A DNA stretch of 64,000 bases from JAICUF01 sp038250675 (lineage in GTDB: Bacteria > Gemmatimonadota > Gemmatimonadetes > Gemmatimonadales > GWC2-71-9): NCBI GenBank assembly GCA_038250675.1, contig JBBSCB010000009.1:38547-102546 (forward strand). Direction: 5' to 3'. Shown in pieces: positions 41,708 to 50,929 of the stretch. A program made the position numbers and the translations under genes. The number at the start of each line of letters is the position of its first letter. Position 1 is the stretch's first letter. The notes under the pieces are model-generated. The model worked only from the letters and a program-made list of their open reading frames with translations, was not told the DNA's origin and searched no databases.

Positions 41708-44700
41708 CTACTGGCCGATCGTGGTCTGATCGTAGTCGAACTTGAGCTGCGGCAGGTCGGTGAGGAAGATCGAGAAATAGAACGCGACGTTGCCGTTGGC
41801 GTTGCGCACGAAGTTGAACGCGGCCCGCCAGCGATGGAGGTCGCGCTCCAGCCGCACCACGTGCGATTCGAACTTCTTGTCGGTGACGTTGTACTGCGTC
41901 TGCCAGGAGACGGCCCAGAACGGGGTGGGCGAAAACATCGTGCTGAGCCCGACGCTCTGCTGGCTGGGCACCGGCGGCAGCGTGCCGGTGGGATCCGGCC
42001 GCACTCGCGAGAGCGAGTAATTCACGTTGGCGGAGAAGCCGCGTCCCTGGGTCGAGAGCGGGATCTGGTCGGTGTTGTAGAAGGCACCGGGGCTCCCGGG
42101 ACGCGTACGCTGCGGCCCGTAGCTCGGGATGCGGGCGTCGTCGGGCTCGCCCGGCTCGCGCTCGCGGCGGCCGAGCAGGCCGAAAAACGTTCCGATCGAG
42201 CGAAACGTCCGCGATGAGAGCGAAAAGCTCGCGTTGGCCCGGGACAGAAACGGCTCGAAGTGCGACGTGTCGCTGCCGACGGTTCCCCGCCAGAGGTCGT
42301 GGGTCACGCTCAGATTGAATCCGGGCAGCAGGTCGCTGAGCAGCGAATTGGTGACCGCCGGGGTGGTCCAGCCGGTGCGACCGGCCTTCTTGGCCTGCTC
42401 GAAATCGTAGGTCACCGCACTGGTCGCAATGCTGAGCAGCCGGAACTTGCGGGCCTCAAAGCCCTCGGCGGTATCGCCCGGCGCCCGCCGGGCCTTCCCC
42501 TCGAACGTCTGGGTCAGCCCCACCGACAGCGTCTGCAACGGATCGCTCCGGGTCGGCACCGTGAAGCCCGGCCCCGACACCGCCCGCGCGTAGTCGCCGG
42601 AGATCGTCGCCGCCGGCTGGTAGTTGAATACGACCAACGGCGAGATGCTGTGACGCACCGCGGAGAAGACGCCGAGCGTCGGGAACCGCCGGTTGTACAG
42701 CGTCGGACTGATGGACAGACTCAGCGACGGCCGCTTGCCCTGGAACACGAACTGACCGTTCGTATTCCGGTTGCGGACAGCGAACGGCCCCAGGGTGCTC
42801 GCGTTCTGGATCCCGATCGTCGGCTGGAGCTTCCAGCTGCTGCGGAACAGCAGCGGCAGGTTGATGCCGGTATCCCAGTCCACCGAGCTGGCAAAGCCAC
42901 CCGCCACCGTCCGCGTGACGGTGACCGAGTCGCTGGGGTCGGGCGTCGACAGGTCCGGCTCGCGAAAGGTCAGCGTTCGGCGGCCGGTCGAATCGGTATC
43001 GACCACCCGCAGACTGTTGCGCCAGTTGAACGAGCCGAACCGCAGCGGCGTGTCGAAGTTGAGCGCACTCACCCGGCTGCCGCCGCTCTGCGCCAGACTG
43101 TCCAGCGTGCCGTCCGGCCTCGTGAAGTACAGCTTGGGCAGCACCACACCGGAAGCCAGGTCGTTGGTCAGGCTCAGGCCCGGCGACCAGGTCACGCTGC
43201 GGCCGATGTCGAGCGGCTTGGGCGAGATCGTGAGCGAGGGAAGCTGCGTGGTCGAGCTGTTGTCCGACAGACTCTGCCGCCGGTTGCCGCCGAGCGCGAT
43301 GGACCCCCATCCGTAGCGCTTGGTGAGGTTGAGCGAGCTCGTGATCTGCTGCGTATTCAGCAGGGGGTCAAGCGCGTTCTGCCGGACGATCGTCGAGTTG
43401 CTGAGGTAGTTGATGTCGAAGTTGAGGCTGGTGCTGAGGCTGAAGCTCTGCTGGTGGGTCCATCGCACGGCATTGGCCGATCCCCCACCGCTCTGCCATT
43501 GTCGGCTCAGACTGAGCGCGCCGTTCATGAAGCGGCGCAGCCATCGGTAATTACCTGCCACCCCGAGCTGGAGATAGCGGCCGGAGTACCAGTCAACCCG
43601 GCCGGTGACGTCGATGTAGTCGTTGGGCGCCCAGTAGTAGCCGAGGTTGGTCAGCTGCCGGTTGTACGTCCGTGAGGTGCGCACGATGTCGTTGAGGCCG
43701 AACTGCGGCGTGAGAATCCCCGAGTGGCGGCCCGGCCGGGTATCCTGAAAAATGAACGGGAGCCAGATGATCGGGACATCGCGGACGTAGAGCACCACCC
43801 GGCGCGCCACGATCACGCTCTGCGACACCCACTTCACCTCGCCAGCGGAGAAGTGATAGTGGGGGATCGGGTCCTCGCAGCTGGTGATCTCGCTGGAGGC
43901 GGCGTAGAGGCGGGTCGAGCTCGAATCCGACGCCACGTTGCCCCGCAGGAACCAGACCACGCCCTGCTCGTTGAAGTTGGTGAACGCGCCCCGGATGACG
44001 CCGCGGTGCTCGCAGGTGTTGTAGCTGATCCCCTCACCCAGCAGCACCTGCTTCTTGTCGAACAGCCGTGGCCTGCCGCTGGCCTCGATCAGGCAGTCGG
44101 TTTCAGCATAGTGGATCGTGCCCGCCTCCAGCGTGACGCCCTGCCGCTCGGTGAGGGCGGACCCGCCGAGCCGCACCCGCTTGTCCGCGGCAAAGAGCGA
44201 CACGGAATCCGCCATGAACCGGGTCGTGGTGTAGCCGGGGAGGCTCATCAGCGATCGGAGCGCGGAATCCGCCTCGGGGAAGGACAGACTGGGCGCGGTC
44301 GGCAGCCCGGCGCGCCGCGCCAGCGTGGTGTCGAGCGGCGCGCCGGGCTGAAGCCGCGCCGAGGTGTCCCGCCGCGCCGCGAAGGGATTGGCGGCCGCCG
44401 GCCGCACCGGCCGTCCGGGGACCTGGGCGCGTGCGGACGGCGCCGCGCAGAGGCAGAGCAGCAGCGCCGCGCCGGCGGCCACCGCCGCATCCCCTTTGCG
44501 CTTGCGCCGGTAAATGATGCGCGCGCCCGCGACGCCCACCTCGTACAGCACGAGGAGCGGCAGGGTCATCATGATCATCGACAGGACGTCGGTGCCCGGC
44601 GAGAGGAACGCGCCGGCGACGCACGCGATCACGACCGCGTAGCGCCGGAAGCGTCCCAGCCACTGGGGTGTGACGATGCCGATCCACGCCAGGATCATCA

Positions 44701-45232
44701 TGATCAACGGCAGTTCGAACGAGATGCCGAGGGCCAGTACGATCTGGACGACGAAGTCGAAATACGCATCGTACGTGATCATCGGCGCGATCGCTTCCGA
44801 CTGGAAGCTGAAGAGCACGCGGAGCGTCTGCGGCACCACGAACACCCAGGCCAGCACGCCGCCGACCATGAAGAGCCCGGCGCCCACGAACAGTGCCGGG
44901 ACCAGCATGCGCTTCTCCCGGGAATACAGCGCCGGCGCCAGGAACGCCCAAAGCTGCCAGAAGAGCACCGGCGATGCCAGCACCAGCCCTACGACGAGAC
45001 TGAGCTTGAAGACGATCATCACCGGCTCGGTGGGACTCAGCACAGTGAGCTTGCCGCCGTTGGCCAGGTACGGCGCGATCGGCGTCTTGAGGACGGAGAC
45101 GAGCTGGTAGTGCTGCACCACCCAGAACCCGACGCCAATCCCGACGACGAGCGCCACCAGCGACCAGATGATGCGCATGCGCAATTCCTCGAGGTGATCG
45201 AGGAACGGCATTTCTCCGGCGGGACCGGTCAT
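41708..45232 (-). CDS. TatC-LptD fusion (one uninterrupted 1174-residue reading frame)
   Basis: Residues 1-247 are a complete TatC: FLDHLEELRMRI at 10-21, six membrane helices, SPTEPVMIVFKLSL near 66-79 and ISFELPLIMM near 170-179. Immediately after helix 6 come YRRKRKGD (241-248), a hydrophobic stretch (249-264) and SARA/QV (267-271), a textbook signal peptide with cleavage after Ala269. The remaining 905 residues are LptD: an OstA-like periplasmic domain with SCEDPIPHYHF, then a beta-barrel rich in alternating strands to the C-terminus. No stop lies between the halves. Topology fits: TatC ends inside, so the signal helix would export LptD and signal peptidase could free it. An internal GTG at 44482 with AAAGGG nine bases upstream could also start LptD alone. 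It ends the tol-pal run. Confidence 0.92.
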   Translation of the reverse strand: MTGPAGEMPFLDHLEELRMRIIWSLVALVVGIGVGFWVVQHYQLVSVLKTPIAPYLANGGKLTVLSPTEPVMIVFKLSLVVGLVLASPVLFWQLWAFLAPALYSREKRMLVPALFVGAGLFMVGGVLAWVFVVPQTLRVLFSFQSEAIAPMITYDAYFDFVVQIVLALGISFELPLIMMILAWIGIVTPQWLGRFRRYAVVIACVAGAFLSPGTDVLSMIMMTLPLLVLYEVGVAGARIIYRRKRKGDAAVAAGAALLLCLCAAPSARAQVPGRPVRPAAANPFAARRDTSARLQPGAPLDTTLARRAGLPTAPSLSFPEADSALRSLMSLPGYTTTRFMADSVSLFAADKRVRLGGSALTERQGVTLEAGTIHYAETDCLIEASGRPRLFDKKQVLLGEGISYNTCEHRGVIRGAFTNFNEQGVVWFLRGNVASDSSSTRLYAASSEITSCEDPIPHYHFSAGEVKWVSQSVIVARRVVLYVRDVPIIWLPFIFQDTRPGRHSGILTPQFGLNDIVRTSRTYNRQLTNLGYYWAPNDYIDVTGRVDWYSGRYLQLGVAGNYRWLRRFMNGALSLSRQWQSGGGSANAVRWTHQQSFSLSTSLNFDINYLSNSTIVRQNALDPLLNTQQITSSLNLTKRYGWGSIALGGNRRQSLSDNSSTTQLPSLTISPKPLDIGRSVTWSPGLSLTNDLASGVVLPKLYFTRPDGTLDSLAQSGGSRVSALNFDTPLRFGSFNWRNSLRVVDTDSTGRRTLTFREPDLSTPDPSDSVTVTRTVAGGFASSVDWDTGINLPLLFRSSWKLQPTIGIQNASTLGPFAVRNRNTNGQFVFQGKRPSLSLSISPTLYNRRFPTLGVFSAVRHSISPLVVFNYQPAATISGDYARAVSGPGFTVPTRSDPLQTLSVGLTQTFEGKARRAPGDTAEGFEARKFRLLSIATSAVTYDFEQAKKAGRTGWTTPAVTNSLLSDLLPGFNLSVTHDLWRGTVGSDTSHFEPFLSRANASFSLSSRTFRSIGTFFGLLGRREREPGEPDDARIPSYGPQRTRPGSPGAFYNTDQIPLSTQGRGFSANVNYSLSRVRPDPTGTLPPVPSQQSVGLSTMFSPTPFWAVSWQTQYNVTDKKFESHVVRLERDLHRWRAAFNFVRNANGNVAFYFSIFLTDLPQLKFDYDQTTIGQ

Positions 45233-45254
45233 TGGCGGGAGTGCGCCCGGGCGG

Positions 45255-46052
45255 CTAGCGCCCGAGCGCCTTCAAACGCTCGCGGGCCAGCGCCGCTTCG
45301 TCGGACGTGGGGTAGGCCTGTATGACGCGCTGGTACGCGTCCCGGGCGGCGGCCGTCTTCCTGGCCCGCTCACTGAGCAACCCGAGATTGTAAAGGGCCG
45401 ACGCTGCCCGCGGCGACTGCGCATAACTGCCGGCCACCCGCTCATAGTAGGCGGCGGCGGAATCGGCGTTCTCGGTCCGGAAGCTCTCGCCGATGTAGTA
45501 GAGCGCGTCCGGAATCTTGTCGCTGGTGGGATAGGCCCGGAGCAACTCCCGGAACCCGGACCGCGCGGTGGAGGCGCTCCCGCGACGAAGCTGGGCCAGC
45601 GACGCCTCGTACATCTGGTCCGCCGACGGGTTGCTGCCGGCCGGCGCCGGCGCGCCGGCGCTGTCGACGCGGCGCGCGGGCACGCCGGTCGGCGGCGTGG
45701 TCGCGGCCAACTGCTCCGCGCGCGCCTCCAGCTGCGTCCGGAGCTCCGTCAGGCGCCGCTGGCTCTGGCCGGTCAACTCCTGGAGCTGGACCAGCTGCTG
45801 CTGCACGCCGTACAGATCGTTGGCCACATCACCGCGCAGCGTCTTCACCGCCTGCTGCGTGCTGGCCAGCGAATCGAACATCCGCTGCTGGAGCCGGATG
45901 ACCTCGCCGAGCTGCCTGGCGCGCGCCGAGTCCTGGCGCGCATTCAACTCCCGGAGCTGGACGACCTCGTCCCGCACCCGGACGACGTCGCCCTTCATGG
46001 CGCAGCCGCCCAGCAGGGCGGCTGCACCGACGGCAAGTACGCGGCGGATCAC
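45255..46052 (-). CDS. cpoB: Tol-Pal system protein CpoB (YbgF)
   Basis: A 265-residue periplasmic protein that links Tol-Pal constriction to peptidoglycan synthesis. A lipobox-like LLGGC places a cysteine near residue 17, so this form may be lipidated. A coiled coil (about 22-115) is followed by a Pro/Ala linker and a C-terminal TPR domain (about 143-265) with LRAYPTSDKIPDALYYIGES. The GTG start overlaps the pal stop (GTGA). It lies 22 bases upstream of tatC::lptD. Confidence 0.9.
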   Translation of the reverse strand: MIRRVLAVGAAALLGGCAMKGDVVRVRDEVVQLRELNARQDSARARQLGEVIRLQQRMFDSLASTQQAVKTLRGDVANDLYGVQQQLVQLQELTGQSQRRLTELRTQLEARAEQLAATTPPTGVPARRVDSAGAPAPAGSNPSADQMYEASLAQLRRGSASTARSGFRELLRAYPTSDKIPDALYYIGESFRTENADSAAAYYERVAGSYAQSPRAASALYNLGLLSERARKTAAARDAYQRVIQAYPTSDEAALARERLKALGR

Positions 46053-46636
46053 TGCGGGGCGACGAGGTTCGTGCCGCCCTCGGTCACGTCGAACTCGTCA
46101 CGCCGGTTCTGCGCGTACGCGTCCTCGGTGCCCGCGGTGTCGAGCGGCCGCTCCTCGCCGTACGAGATGACGTCGATCCGCGACGCGTCGATGCCCTTGT
46201 TCTGGAGATACCGCTGGGCCGCGGTGGCGCGCCGGTTGCCCAGCGCCAGGTTGTACTCGTCCGAGCCGCGCTCGTCGGCGTTGCCGGCGATGCGGACGCG
46301 GAGCGACGGATTGGCCTGCATGATGGCGGCCTTGCGGTCGAGCACCGCCTGATCGGCGGGCCGCACCGTCGCCTCGTTGTAGTCGAAGTGGATCATCGCC
46401 TTGAAATCGGTCATCACCGCGCCGGCCCGGTCCGCCGCCATCCGCGCCGAGTCGGCCGCCGCCCGCCGCCGGTTTTCCGCGTCGATCGAGTCCTGCCGCG
46501 CCCGCGCGCGAGCTGCCGCGTCGTCGTTCGAGGCCGTCGGTGTCGGTGTCGGCGCCGGCTGTTCGGCCGCCGGCTTGCCGCCGCACGCCGCGATCGCCAT
46601 CGCTGCCGTCAGCGCCACCAGATAGGAAACACGCAT
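46049..46636 (-). CDS. pal: Peptidoglycan-associated lipoprotein Pal
   Basis: A 195-residue outer-membrane lipoprotein that anchors the envelope to peptidoglycan. The lipobox AIAAC puts the lipidated cysteine at 18. A Pro/Thr/Ala linker and a charged helix lead to the OmpA-like domain (about 80-190). It has IHFDYNEATVRP and the peptidoglycan-binding NADERGSDEYNLALGNRRA. It lies 14 bases after tolB, in the standard tol-pal order. Confidence 0.95.
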   Translation of the reverse strand: MRVSYLVALTAAMAIAACGGKPAAEQPAPTPTPTASNDDAAARARARQDSIDAENRRRAAADSARMAADRAGAVMTDFKAMIHFDYNEATVRPADQAVLDRKAAIMQANPSLRVRIAGNADERGSDEYNLALGNRRATAAQRYLQNKGIDASRIDVISYGEERPLDTAGTEDAYAQNRRDEFDVTEGGTNLVAPQ

Positions 46637-46650
46637 GGGAACTCCAGGGA

Positions 46651-47964
46651 TCAGGGATTGCTACCTGCCCCGCGAAATCGGCGGGACCACGAGGGCAGGC
46701 GTGCCGCGCCTGCCGTACTGAGTTGGCGCACCCGCCCGGTCTCGGTATCCACCACCCAGATCTGGCGGCGGCCGGTGCGATCGGAAATGAACGCCGCATG
46801 CCGCCCGTCCGGTGCCCAGGTCGGATCTTCGTTCCGGCCCGCTGACGTCAGCTGCTTGACCCGCTGGCTCGCGATGTCCACGAGAAAGATCTGCGGACTG
46901 CGTGAGACCTCGCGGTGAAACACCACGCTGGCGCCGTCCGGCGACCATTCGGGCGCGTTCGACGGACCCGTGCTCCCGAAGTCGAACGACGCCAACAGCT
47001 CCTGGTCGGTGCCGTCGGCGCCCATGACGTAGATCTGCGGCGGACCGGCGCGCGTCGAGACGAACGCGATCCGCCGTCCATCCGGCGAAAACGTTGGGCT
47101 TAAGTTGTCGGCGAAGCGCCCCACGGTCAAGCGCTGCACGCAGCAGCGCTGCGCCACGTCCGCCGTCGAGATGTTGGTACCGCCGGCATCCATGTGCGCG
47201 TAGGCCACCGTACGGCCGTCCGGCGCAAAGGCCGGCGTGATGTTCTGACCCCCGTCGGTCCCCGGCACCGTGACGGCCGACCGGGTGGCGAGATCGAGCA
47301 CTTCGACGGTCCAGCGGTCGAGGCGGGTGTAGGCGATGCGGCGCCCGTCCGGGGACCACGCGGGCGAAAAGACCGGCACGCCGCCGGGCGTCACCGCCGA
47401 CGCCGCATCGCCATCGCTATCCACTTCGTAGATGCGGCCACCCGACAGATAGAGCAGCCGGCTCGCCGCGTAGCCCTCCGAGCCGGAGGCCCAGCGCGTC
47501 ACCTCGTCGGCGATGTGGTGGACCTGCATCCGGAAGCCGGCATCGCCCGGGGCCGGCAGCGCATAGGCCTGCTGGGTGCGCACCTTCGACGCGGTCAGGT
47601 CGTGCAGCCGCACGATGACGCCGCCGCCCGTGGCGCTGATCTCGACCCCGTACGCCGCACCATAGGTGCGGTACAGCCCATAATTGACCGGCCCGCCCCG
47701 GCCCGCCGCCGCGCCGGCGTCGGGTCCGACCTCGACCAGTTGGAACCGGTCGCTGTAGTCCAGGTCCCGCGCGATGATCGCGCGCACCGAGTCGAGACCG
47801 GGTCCGGGAATGACCACCAGCCCCGGACGCGTGCCCGGCCGGTACGTGATCCCGATGCGGATCGCGTCGCTGGCCTTGCCGGCGTCCTGCGCCGCCAGGG
47901 CGCCGGCACCGACCGCGGCACCGACCGCGATCGCAAGCAGACTGAAACAGGCGCGTCGCATCAC
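46651..47964 (-). CDS. tolB: Tol-Pal system translocation protein TolB
   Basis: A 437-residue periplasmic protein with a signal peptide ending near LAAQ (about 25). The N-terminal TolB domain (about 35-165) is followed by a six-bladed WD40-like propeller. Repeats of the type FSPDGRRIAFVS and WSPDGRRIAYTR are evident. It binds Pal and TolA during outer-membrane constriction. The ATG overlaps the tolA/tonB stop by four bases. Confidence 0.94.
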   Translation of the reverse strand: MMRRACFSLLAIAVGAAVGAGALAAQDAGKASDAIRIGITYRPGTRPGLVVIPGPGLDSVRAIIARDLDYSDRFQLVEVGPDAGAAAGRGGPVNYGLYRTYGAAYGVEISATGGGVIVRLHDLTASKVRTQQAYALPAPGDAGFRMQVHHIADEVTRWASGSEGYAASRLLYLSGGRIYEVDSDGDAASAVTPGGVPVFSPAWSPDGRRIAYTRLDRWTVEVLDLATRSAVTVPGTDGGQNITPAFAPDGRTVAYAHMDAGGTNISTADVAQRCCVQRLTVGRFADNLSPTFSPDGRRIAFVSTRAGPPQIYVMGADGTDQELLASFDFGSTGPSNAPEWSPDGASVVFHREVSRSPQIFLVDIASQRVKQLTSAGRNEDPTWAPDGRHAAFISDRTGRRQIWVVDTETGRVRQLSTAGAARLPSWSRRFRGAGSNP

Positions 47965-48662
47965 TGTGACCTTGGTTCGAAGTAGAAGCTGATCGGCAGC
48001 ACGTCCGCCGGCCAGCCGTCCGGCAACGGGCCGAAGGCGTGGGCATTGCCCGCGGCCTCGATGGCGCCCTGTGCCTCGAGATCGTACGAGAAGACGCCCG
48101 AGCGCGTGACGAACTGAATCGACTCCACGCTCCCGTCCCGCGCAATGATGAAGCTGATCTCGGCCCGGAGCGCCGCATTCCCCGCCGGCCGGGCCCAGCG
48201 CCGGTAGATCTGGTTCTCGACATTCCGCAGGTACTCCGGATACGGAAATGCCAGTCCCGGCGTCTTGACGGTCGTCGCGTCCCGTCCCGTGCTCGGCGTC
48301 TCACCCGGCGCCGGTGTTTCCGGCGCCGACGTCTTGGGCGCCGGGTCGTGGCGGGGACGCGGCTCGATCGTTTCCTTCGGCGGTGGCCTGGGCACCGGCT
48401 TCTTCACCGGAACCGTGGGCGTCGTCTTGGCCGGTGCCGGCGGCTCCGGCGGCGGCGGTGTGGGCGTGGCCTCCGGCGCCAGCCGCTGCTTGGGCGCCGG
48501 TGCCGGCGCCGCCACCAGATTGACCTCGTAGACCGGCGGCGAGGGCACCGGTGTCCGCACCATCGCGAAGAGGAAAATCCCCGCGGCGGCGTGCACCACG
48601 ACCGTGCCGGCCATTCCGGCGGCCGTCGCCGTTCCCGATCGATCGCTCCGTCGCTCGCGCAC
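47961..48662 (-). CDS. TolA/TonB-like energy transducer
   Basis: A 233-residue protein with one N-terminal membrane helix (about 17-34). A long Pro/Lys-rich rod (about 52-135) spans the periplasm. The C-terminal TonB-like domain (about 140-230) shows YPEYLRNVENQIYRRWARP, as in TolA/TonB C-terminal domains. Its position between tolR and tolB makes TolA the likely role. The GTG start overlaps the tolR stop by one base. Confidence 0.88.
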   Translation of the reverse strand: MRERRSDRSGTATAAGMAGTVVVHAAAGIFLFAMVRTPVPSPPVYEVNLVAAPAPAPKQRLAPEATPTPPPPEPPAPAKTTPTVPVKKPVPRPPPKETIEPRPRHDPAPKTSAPETPAPGETPSTGRDATTVKTPGLAFPYPEYLRNVENQIYRRWARPAGNAALRAEISFIIARDGSVESIQFVTRSGVFSYDLEAQGAIEAAGNAHAFGPLPDGWPADVLPISFYFEPRSQ

Positions 48663-49090
48663 TAGTGCTGCTGCTCCTCCTCCGCCACGAGCCCCACATT
48701 CTGGACGCCGGCCGCCCGGATGACCGCCAGCGTGCGCACCACGTCGCCGTACGCTACCCGGCTGTCGGCCCGCAGGTAGACGCCGGTGGGCCGCCGCGTC
48801 GCCACGAGCGACTTGAACGTGACCCGAAAATCGTTGTAGGTGATCGCTGTCTCGTCCACAAAGATGCGGCCGCTCCGGTCCACGCTCACTACCATCCCCT
48901 CCTTGGCGGTCAGCGGCCGCGCCTCGGCCCGCGGGAGTTGCACGTCCACCCCACCCTGCATGATCGGCGCGGTGATCATGAAGATGACCAGCAGCACAAA
49001 CGCCACGTCCACCAGCGAGGTAACGTTGATGTCCGCGTTCAGCGGCAGCTCCCCGCGATCGCCGCCCAGCCCGCCGAGTCCGCCGGCCAT
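48662..49090 (-). CDS. tolR: TolR/ExbD-family proton-channel subunit
   Basis: A 142-residue inner-membrane protein. One membrane helix begins at NVTSLVDVAFVLLVIFMI (about 22-39) and contains the essential proton-carrying aspartate in LVDV. The periplasmic domain with DGRGRIFVDE-like strands follows. It partners TolQ to energise TolA. The ATG at 49090 is one base after the tolQ stop (TAAGATG). The longer upstream frame is a shadow of tolQ. Confidence 0.93.
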   Translation of the reverse strand: MAGGLGGLGGDRGELPLNADINVTSLVDVAFVLLVIFMITAPIMQGGVDVQLPRAEARPLTAKEGMVVSVDRSGRIFVDETAITYNDFRVTFKSLVATRRPTGVYLRADSRVAYGDVVRTLAVIRAAGVQNVGLVAEEEQQH

Positions 49091-49091
49091 C

Positions 49092-49802
49092 TTACAGCAG
49101 CCCTTCGCGGGCCATCGTGCCCACCAGCTCGTTGGCGAATCCCTCGAGCTCGCCGGCAAAGAGCCGCACGCGATTGACGAAGATGTTGTAGCCGATCACC
49201 GCGGGGATGGCCGCCGCGAGGCCGGCGACGGTGGTGACGAGGGCCTCCGCCACGCCCGGCGCCACCGCGCCGATGTTGCCGGACCCGTGCGACGCGATCC
49301 CGATGAACGCATCCATCACGCCCAGCACTGTGCCCAGCAGCCCGAGCAGCGGGCTCACCGAGCCGATCGTCGCCAGCCACGGGATGTAGTGGCCCAGCAG
49401 GTCGCGCTCCGCGCCGACCTCCTTCCCCAGGACCATCTTGAACGCTTCGAGCTGCGTGGGTGCGAGCATCTCGCGCTGGCCGACGAACGAATCGTGCAGC
49501 GCACCCGGGCGCAGCTCGTTGTAGAAGTTGATGGCCTCGCGGAAGAGCCGGTTGTACGGCGAGGGGGGCTGCTTCATCACCGCCTGGTACGCCTGCTCCA
49601 GCCGGGTGGATTCCTCCATCCGCTCAAAGAAGCGGTTGGCCTGGCGGTTGAGCCGGCGGAACTGCCACCACTTGAGCACGATGATGAACCACGACACGAT
49701 CGAGAACACCGTGATCACCACCAGCACCACCTTGGTCTCGGCGCTCGACGTGGTGACCAGCTCCCAGGAGGAGGTTGGGATTGCCCGCCCGACCTGCATC
49801 AT
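49092..49802 (-). CDS. tolQ: TolQ/ExbB-family proton-channel subunit
   Basis: A 236-residue inner-membrane protein with three helices: about 24-45, then the paired helices around WLATIGSVSPLLGLLGTVLG and VAGLAAAIPAVIGYNIFVN. Those two stretches are the MotA/TolQ/ExbB signature and face the TolR helix. It overlaps the epimerase stop; two starts are possible (49802, ATGA, or 49799, TGATG). It is the second gene of the envelope operon. Confidence 0.94.
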   Translation of the reverse strand: MMQVGRAIPTSSWELVTTSSAETKVVLVVITVFSIVSWFIIVLKWWQFRRLNRQANRFFERMEESTRLEQAYQAVMKQPPSPYNRLFREAINFYNELRPGALHDSFVGQREMLAPTQLEAFKMVLGKEVGAERDLLGHYIPWLATIGSVSPLLGLLGTVLGVMDAFIGIASHGSGNIGAVAPGVAEALVTTVAGLAAAIPAVIGYNIFVNRVRLFAGELEGFANELVGTMAREGLL

Positions 49803-50749
49803 GGGGCACCTCCCGCGAACCACGCGACCAGCTCCGCCAGTCCGTCCTCGAAGGCCACCCGGGGAGACCAGTCGAACACCCGCCCCGCCTTGGACGCGTC
49901 CAGCGCGCTACGCGAGAGCTCACCCGCGCGCGCCGGGGCAAAGGTGATCTCCGGTGTCCGGCCCACCACCCGGCCCACCGCCTCGGCGAGCTCAACTACG
50001 CTGAGCTGCCGTGATGTGCCCACATTGAACCCGCGGCTGTCGTGGTCGGTCAGGTCCGGCAGCGGTGCCGTGCTCGCGAGCACGTTGGCCCGCGCCACGT
50101 CCTTCACGAAGGTGTAGTCCCGCGTCTGGCGTCCGTCGCCAAAGATCGTCAGCGGCTGCCCGGCGAGCAGCCGGGAGGCGAAGATCGAGACCACGCCCGC
50201 TTCCGACTTGGGGTCCTGCCGCGGGCCGAACACGTTGGCGTAGCGCATGGCCACGCCCTCGAAGCCGTGCAGCATGCCCAGTGCCCGCAGATAGTGCTCG
50301 CCCGCGAGCTTGCTCACTCCGTAGGGCGAGACCGGCATCTTGGGCGCCGTCTCGGGCGTGGGCACCGTCTCGGCCTCGCCGTATAGCACCCCGCCGCTGC
50401 TGGCGAACACCACCCGCCGCACGCCTCCCTCGGCGGCACCCTGCAGCATGTTGAGCAGGCCGAGCAGATTGATGTCGGCATCGCAGCGGGGATCCTCCAC
50501 CGAGTGCCGCACGTCGATCTGCGCCGCCTGGTGGTTCAGGACGTCGAAGCCGCCGGTCGCGACGACCCGGTGGGCGTCCGGCGAGCGGACATCGGCCCGG
50601 ATGAGCTCGACGCCGGCCGGGAGGTTGGAGGCCTTGCCCCGCGAAAGGTCGTCGAGCGCCACCACGTCCCAGCCCGCGGCCAGGTACGCCTCGGCGATGT
50701 GCGAACCGATGAAGCCCGCTCCTCCTGCCACCAGCACGCGTCCGCTCAT
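49799..50749 (-). CDS. NAD-dependent epimerase/dehydratase, UDP-glucose 4-epimerase-like
   Basis: A 316-residue extended SDR that would interconvert UDP-sugars. The NAD motif is VAGGAGFIGSH (7-17). The catalytic serine region is VVFASSGGVLYG and the Tyr-Lys pair is in SPYGVSKLAGEHY. RYANVFGPRQDP and the arginine-containing GDGRQTRDYTFVKDVA contact the nucleotide sugar. The ATG at 50749 is the family start. It heads the tol-pal run, perhaps supplying a sugar for LPS or exopolysaccharide. GalE, UGlcA or GDP-sugar substrates are all possible. Confidence 0.9.
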   Translation of the reverse strand: MSGRVLVAGGAGFIGSHIAEAYLAAGWDVVALDDLSRGKASNLPAGVELIRADVRSPDAHRVVATGGFDVLNHQAAQIDVRHSVEDPRCDADINLLGLLNMLQGAAEGGVRRVVFASSGGVLYGEAETVPTPETAPKMPVSPYGVSKLAGEHYLRALGMLHGFEGVAMRYANVFGPRQDPKSEAGVVSIFASRLLAGQPLTIFGDGRQTRDYTFVKDVARANVLASTAPLPDLTDHDSRGFNVGTSRQLSVVELAEAVGRVVGRTPEITFAPARAGELSRSALDASKAGRVFDWSPRVAFEDGLAELVAWFAGGAP

Positions 50750-50824
50750 GCGCCTCGCCTCTCCATTGCGGTCATGCCGCTCACGAGTCAGTGTCGCCGT
50801 CCCGGCACCGGGAGGCCTCGACGC

Positions 50825-50830
50825 AATATA
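50825..50830 (-). promoter_or_regulatory. TATATT -10 box of the epimerase-tol-pal operon
   Basis: Minus-strand TATATT 75 bases before the epimerase ATG at 50749. It lies just downstream of the lysM terminator, as expected for an independent promoter. The -35 is poor. Confidence 0.5.
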
Positions 50831-50879
50831 GAAGCGACTGGGGCGGAAGGAACCGCGCGGGACCCCGCGATACAAACAC

Positions 50880-50912
50880 GCGGCGCCCCGGCGAGGATCG
50901 CCGGGGCGCCGC
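50880..50912 (-). terminator. Perfect 15-bp hairpin terminator of the LysM gene
   Basis: The arms 50880-50894 and 50898-50912 pair perfectly around a three-base loop. On the minus strand it starts 18 bases after the lysM stop and is followed by GTGTTTGTAT, a modest T-rich tract. Confidence 0.75.
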
Positions 50913-50929
50913 AGACGAGCGTGGGACCG

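Noticed and set aside
42260..43675. 471-codon plus-strand frame opposite lptD
   Set aside because: Antisense to a clear LptD barrel; composition is typical of antisense GC-rich frames, and no promoter or ribosome-binding site is seen.
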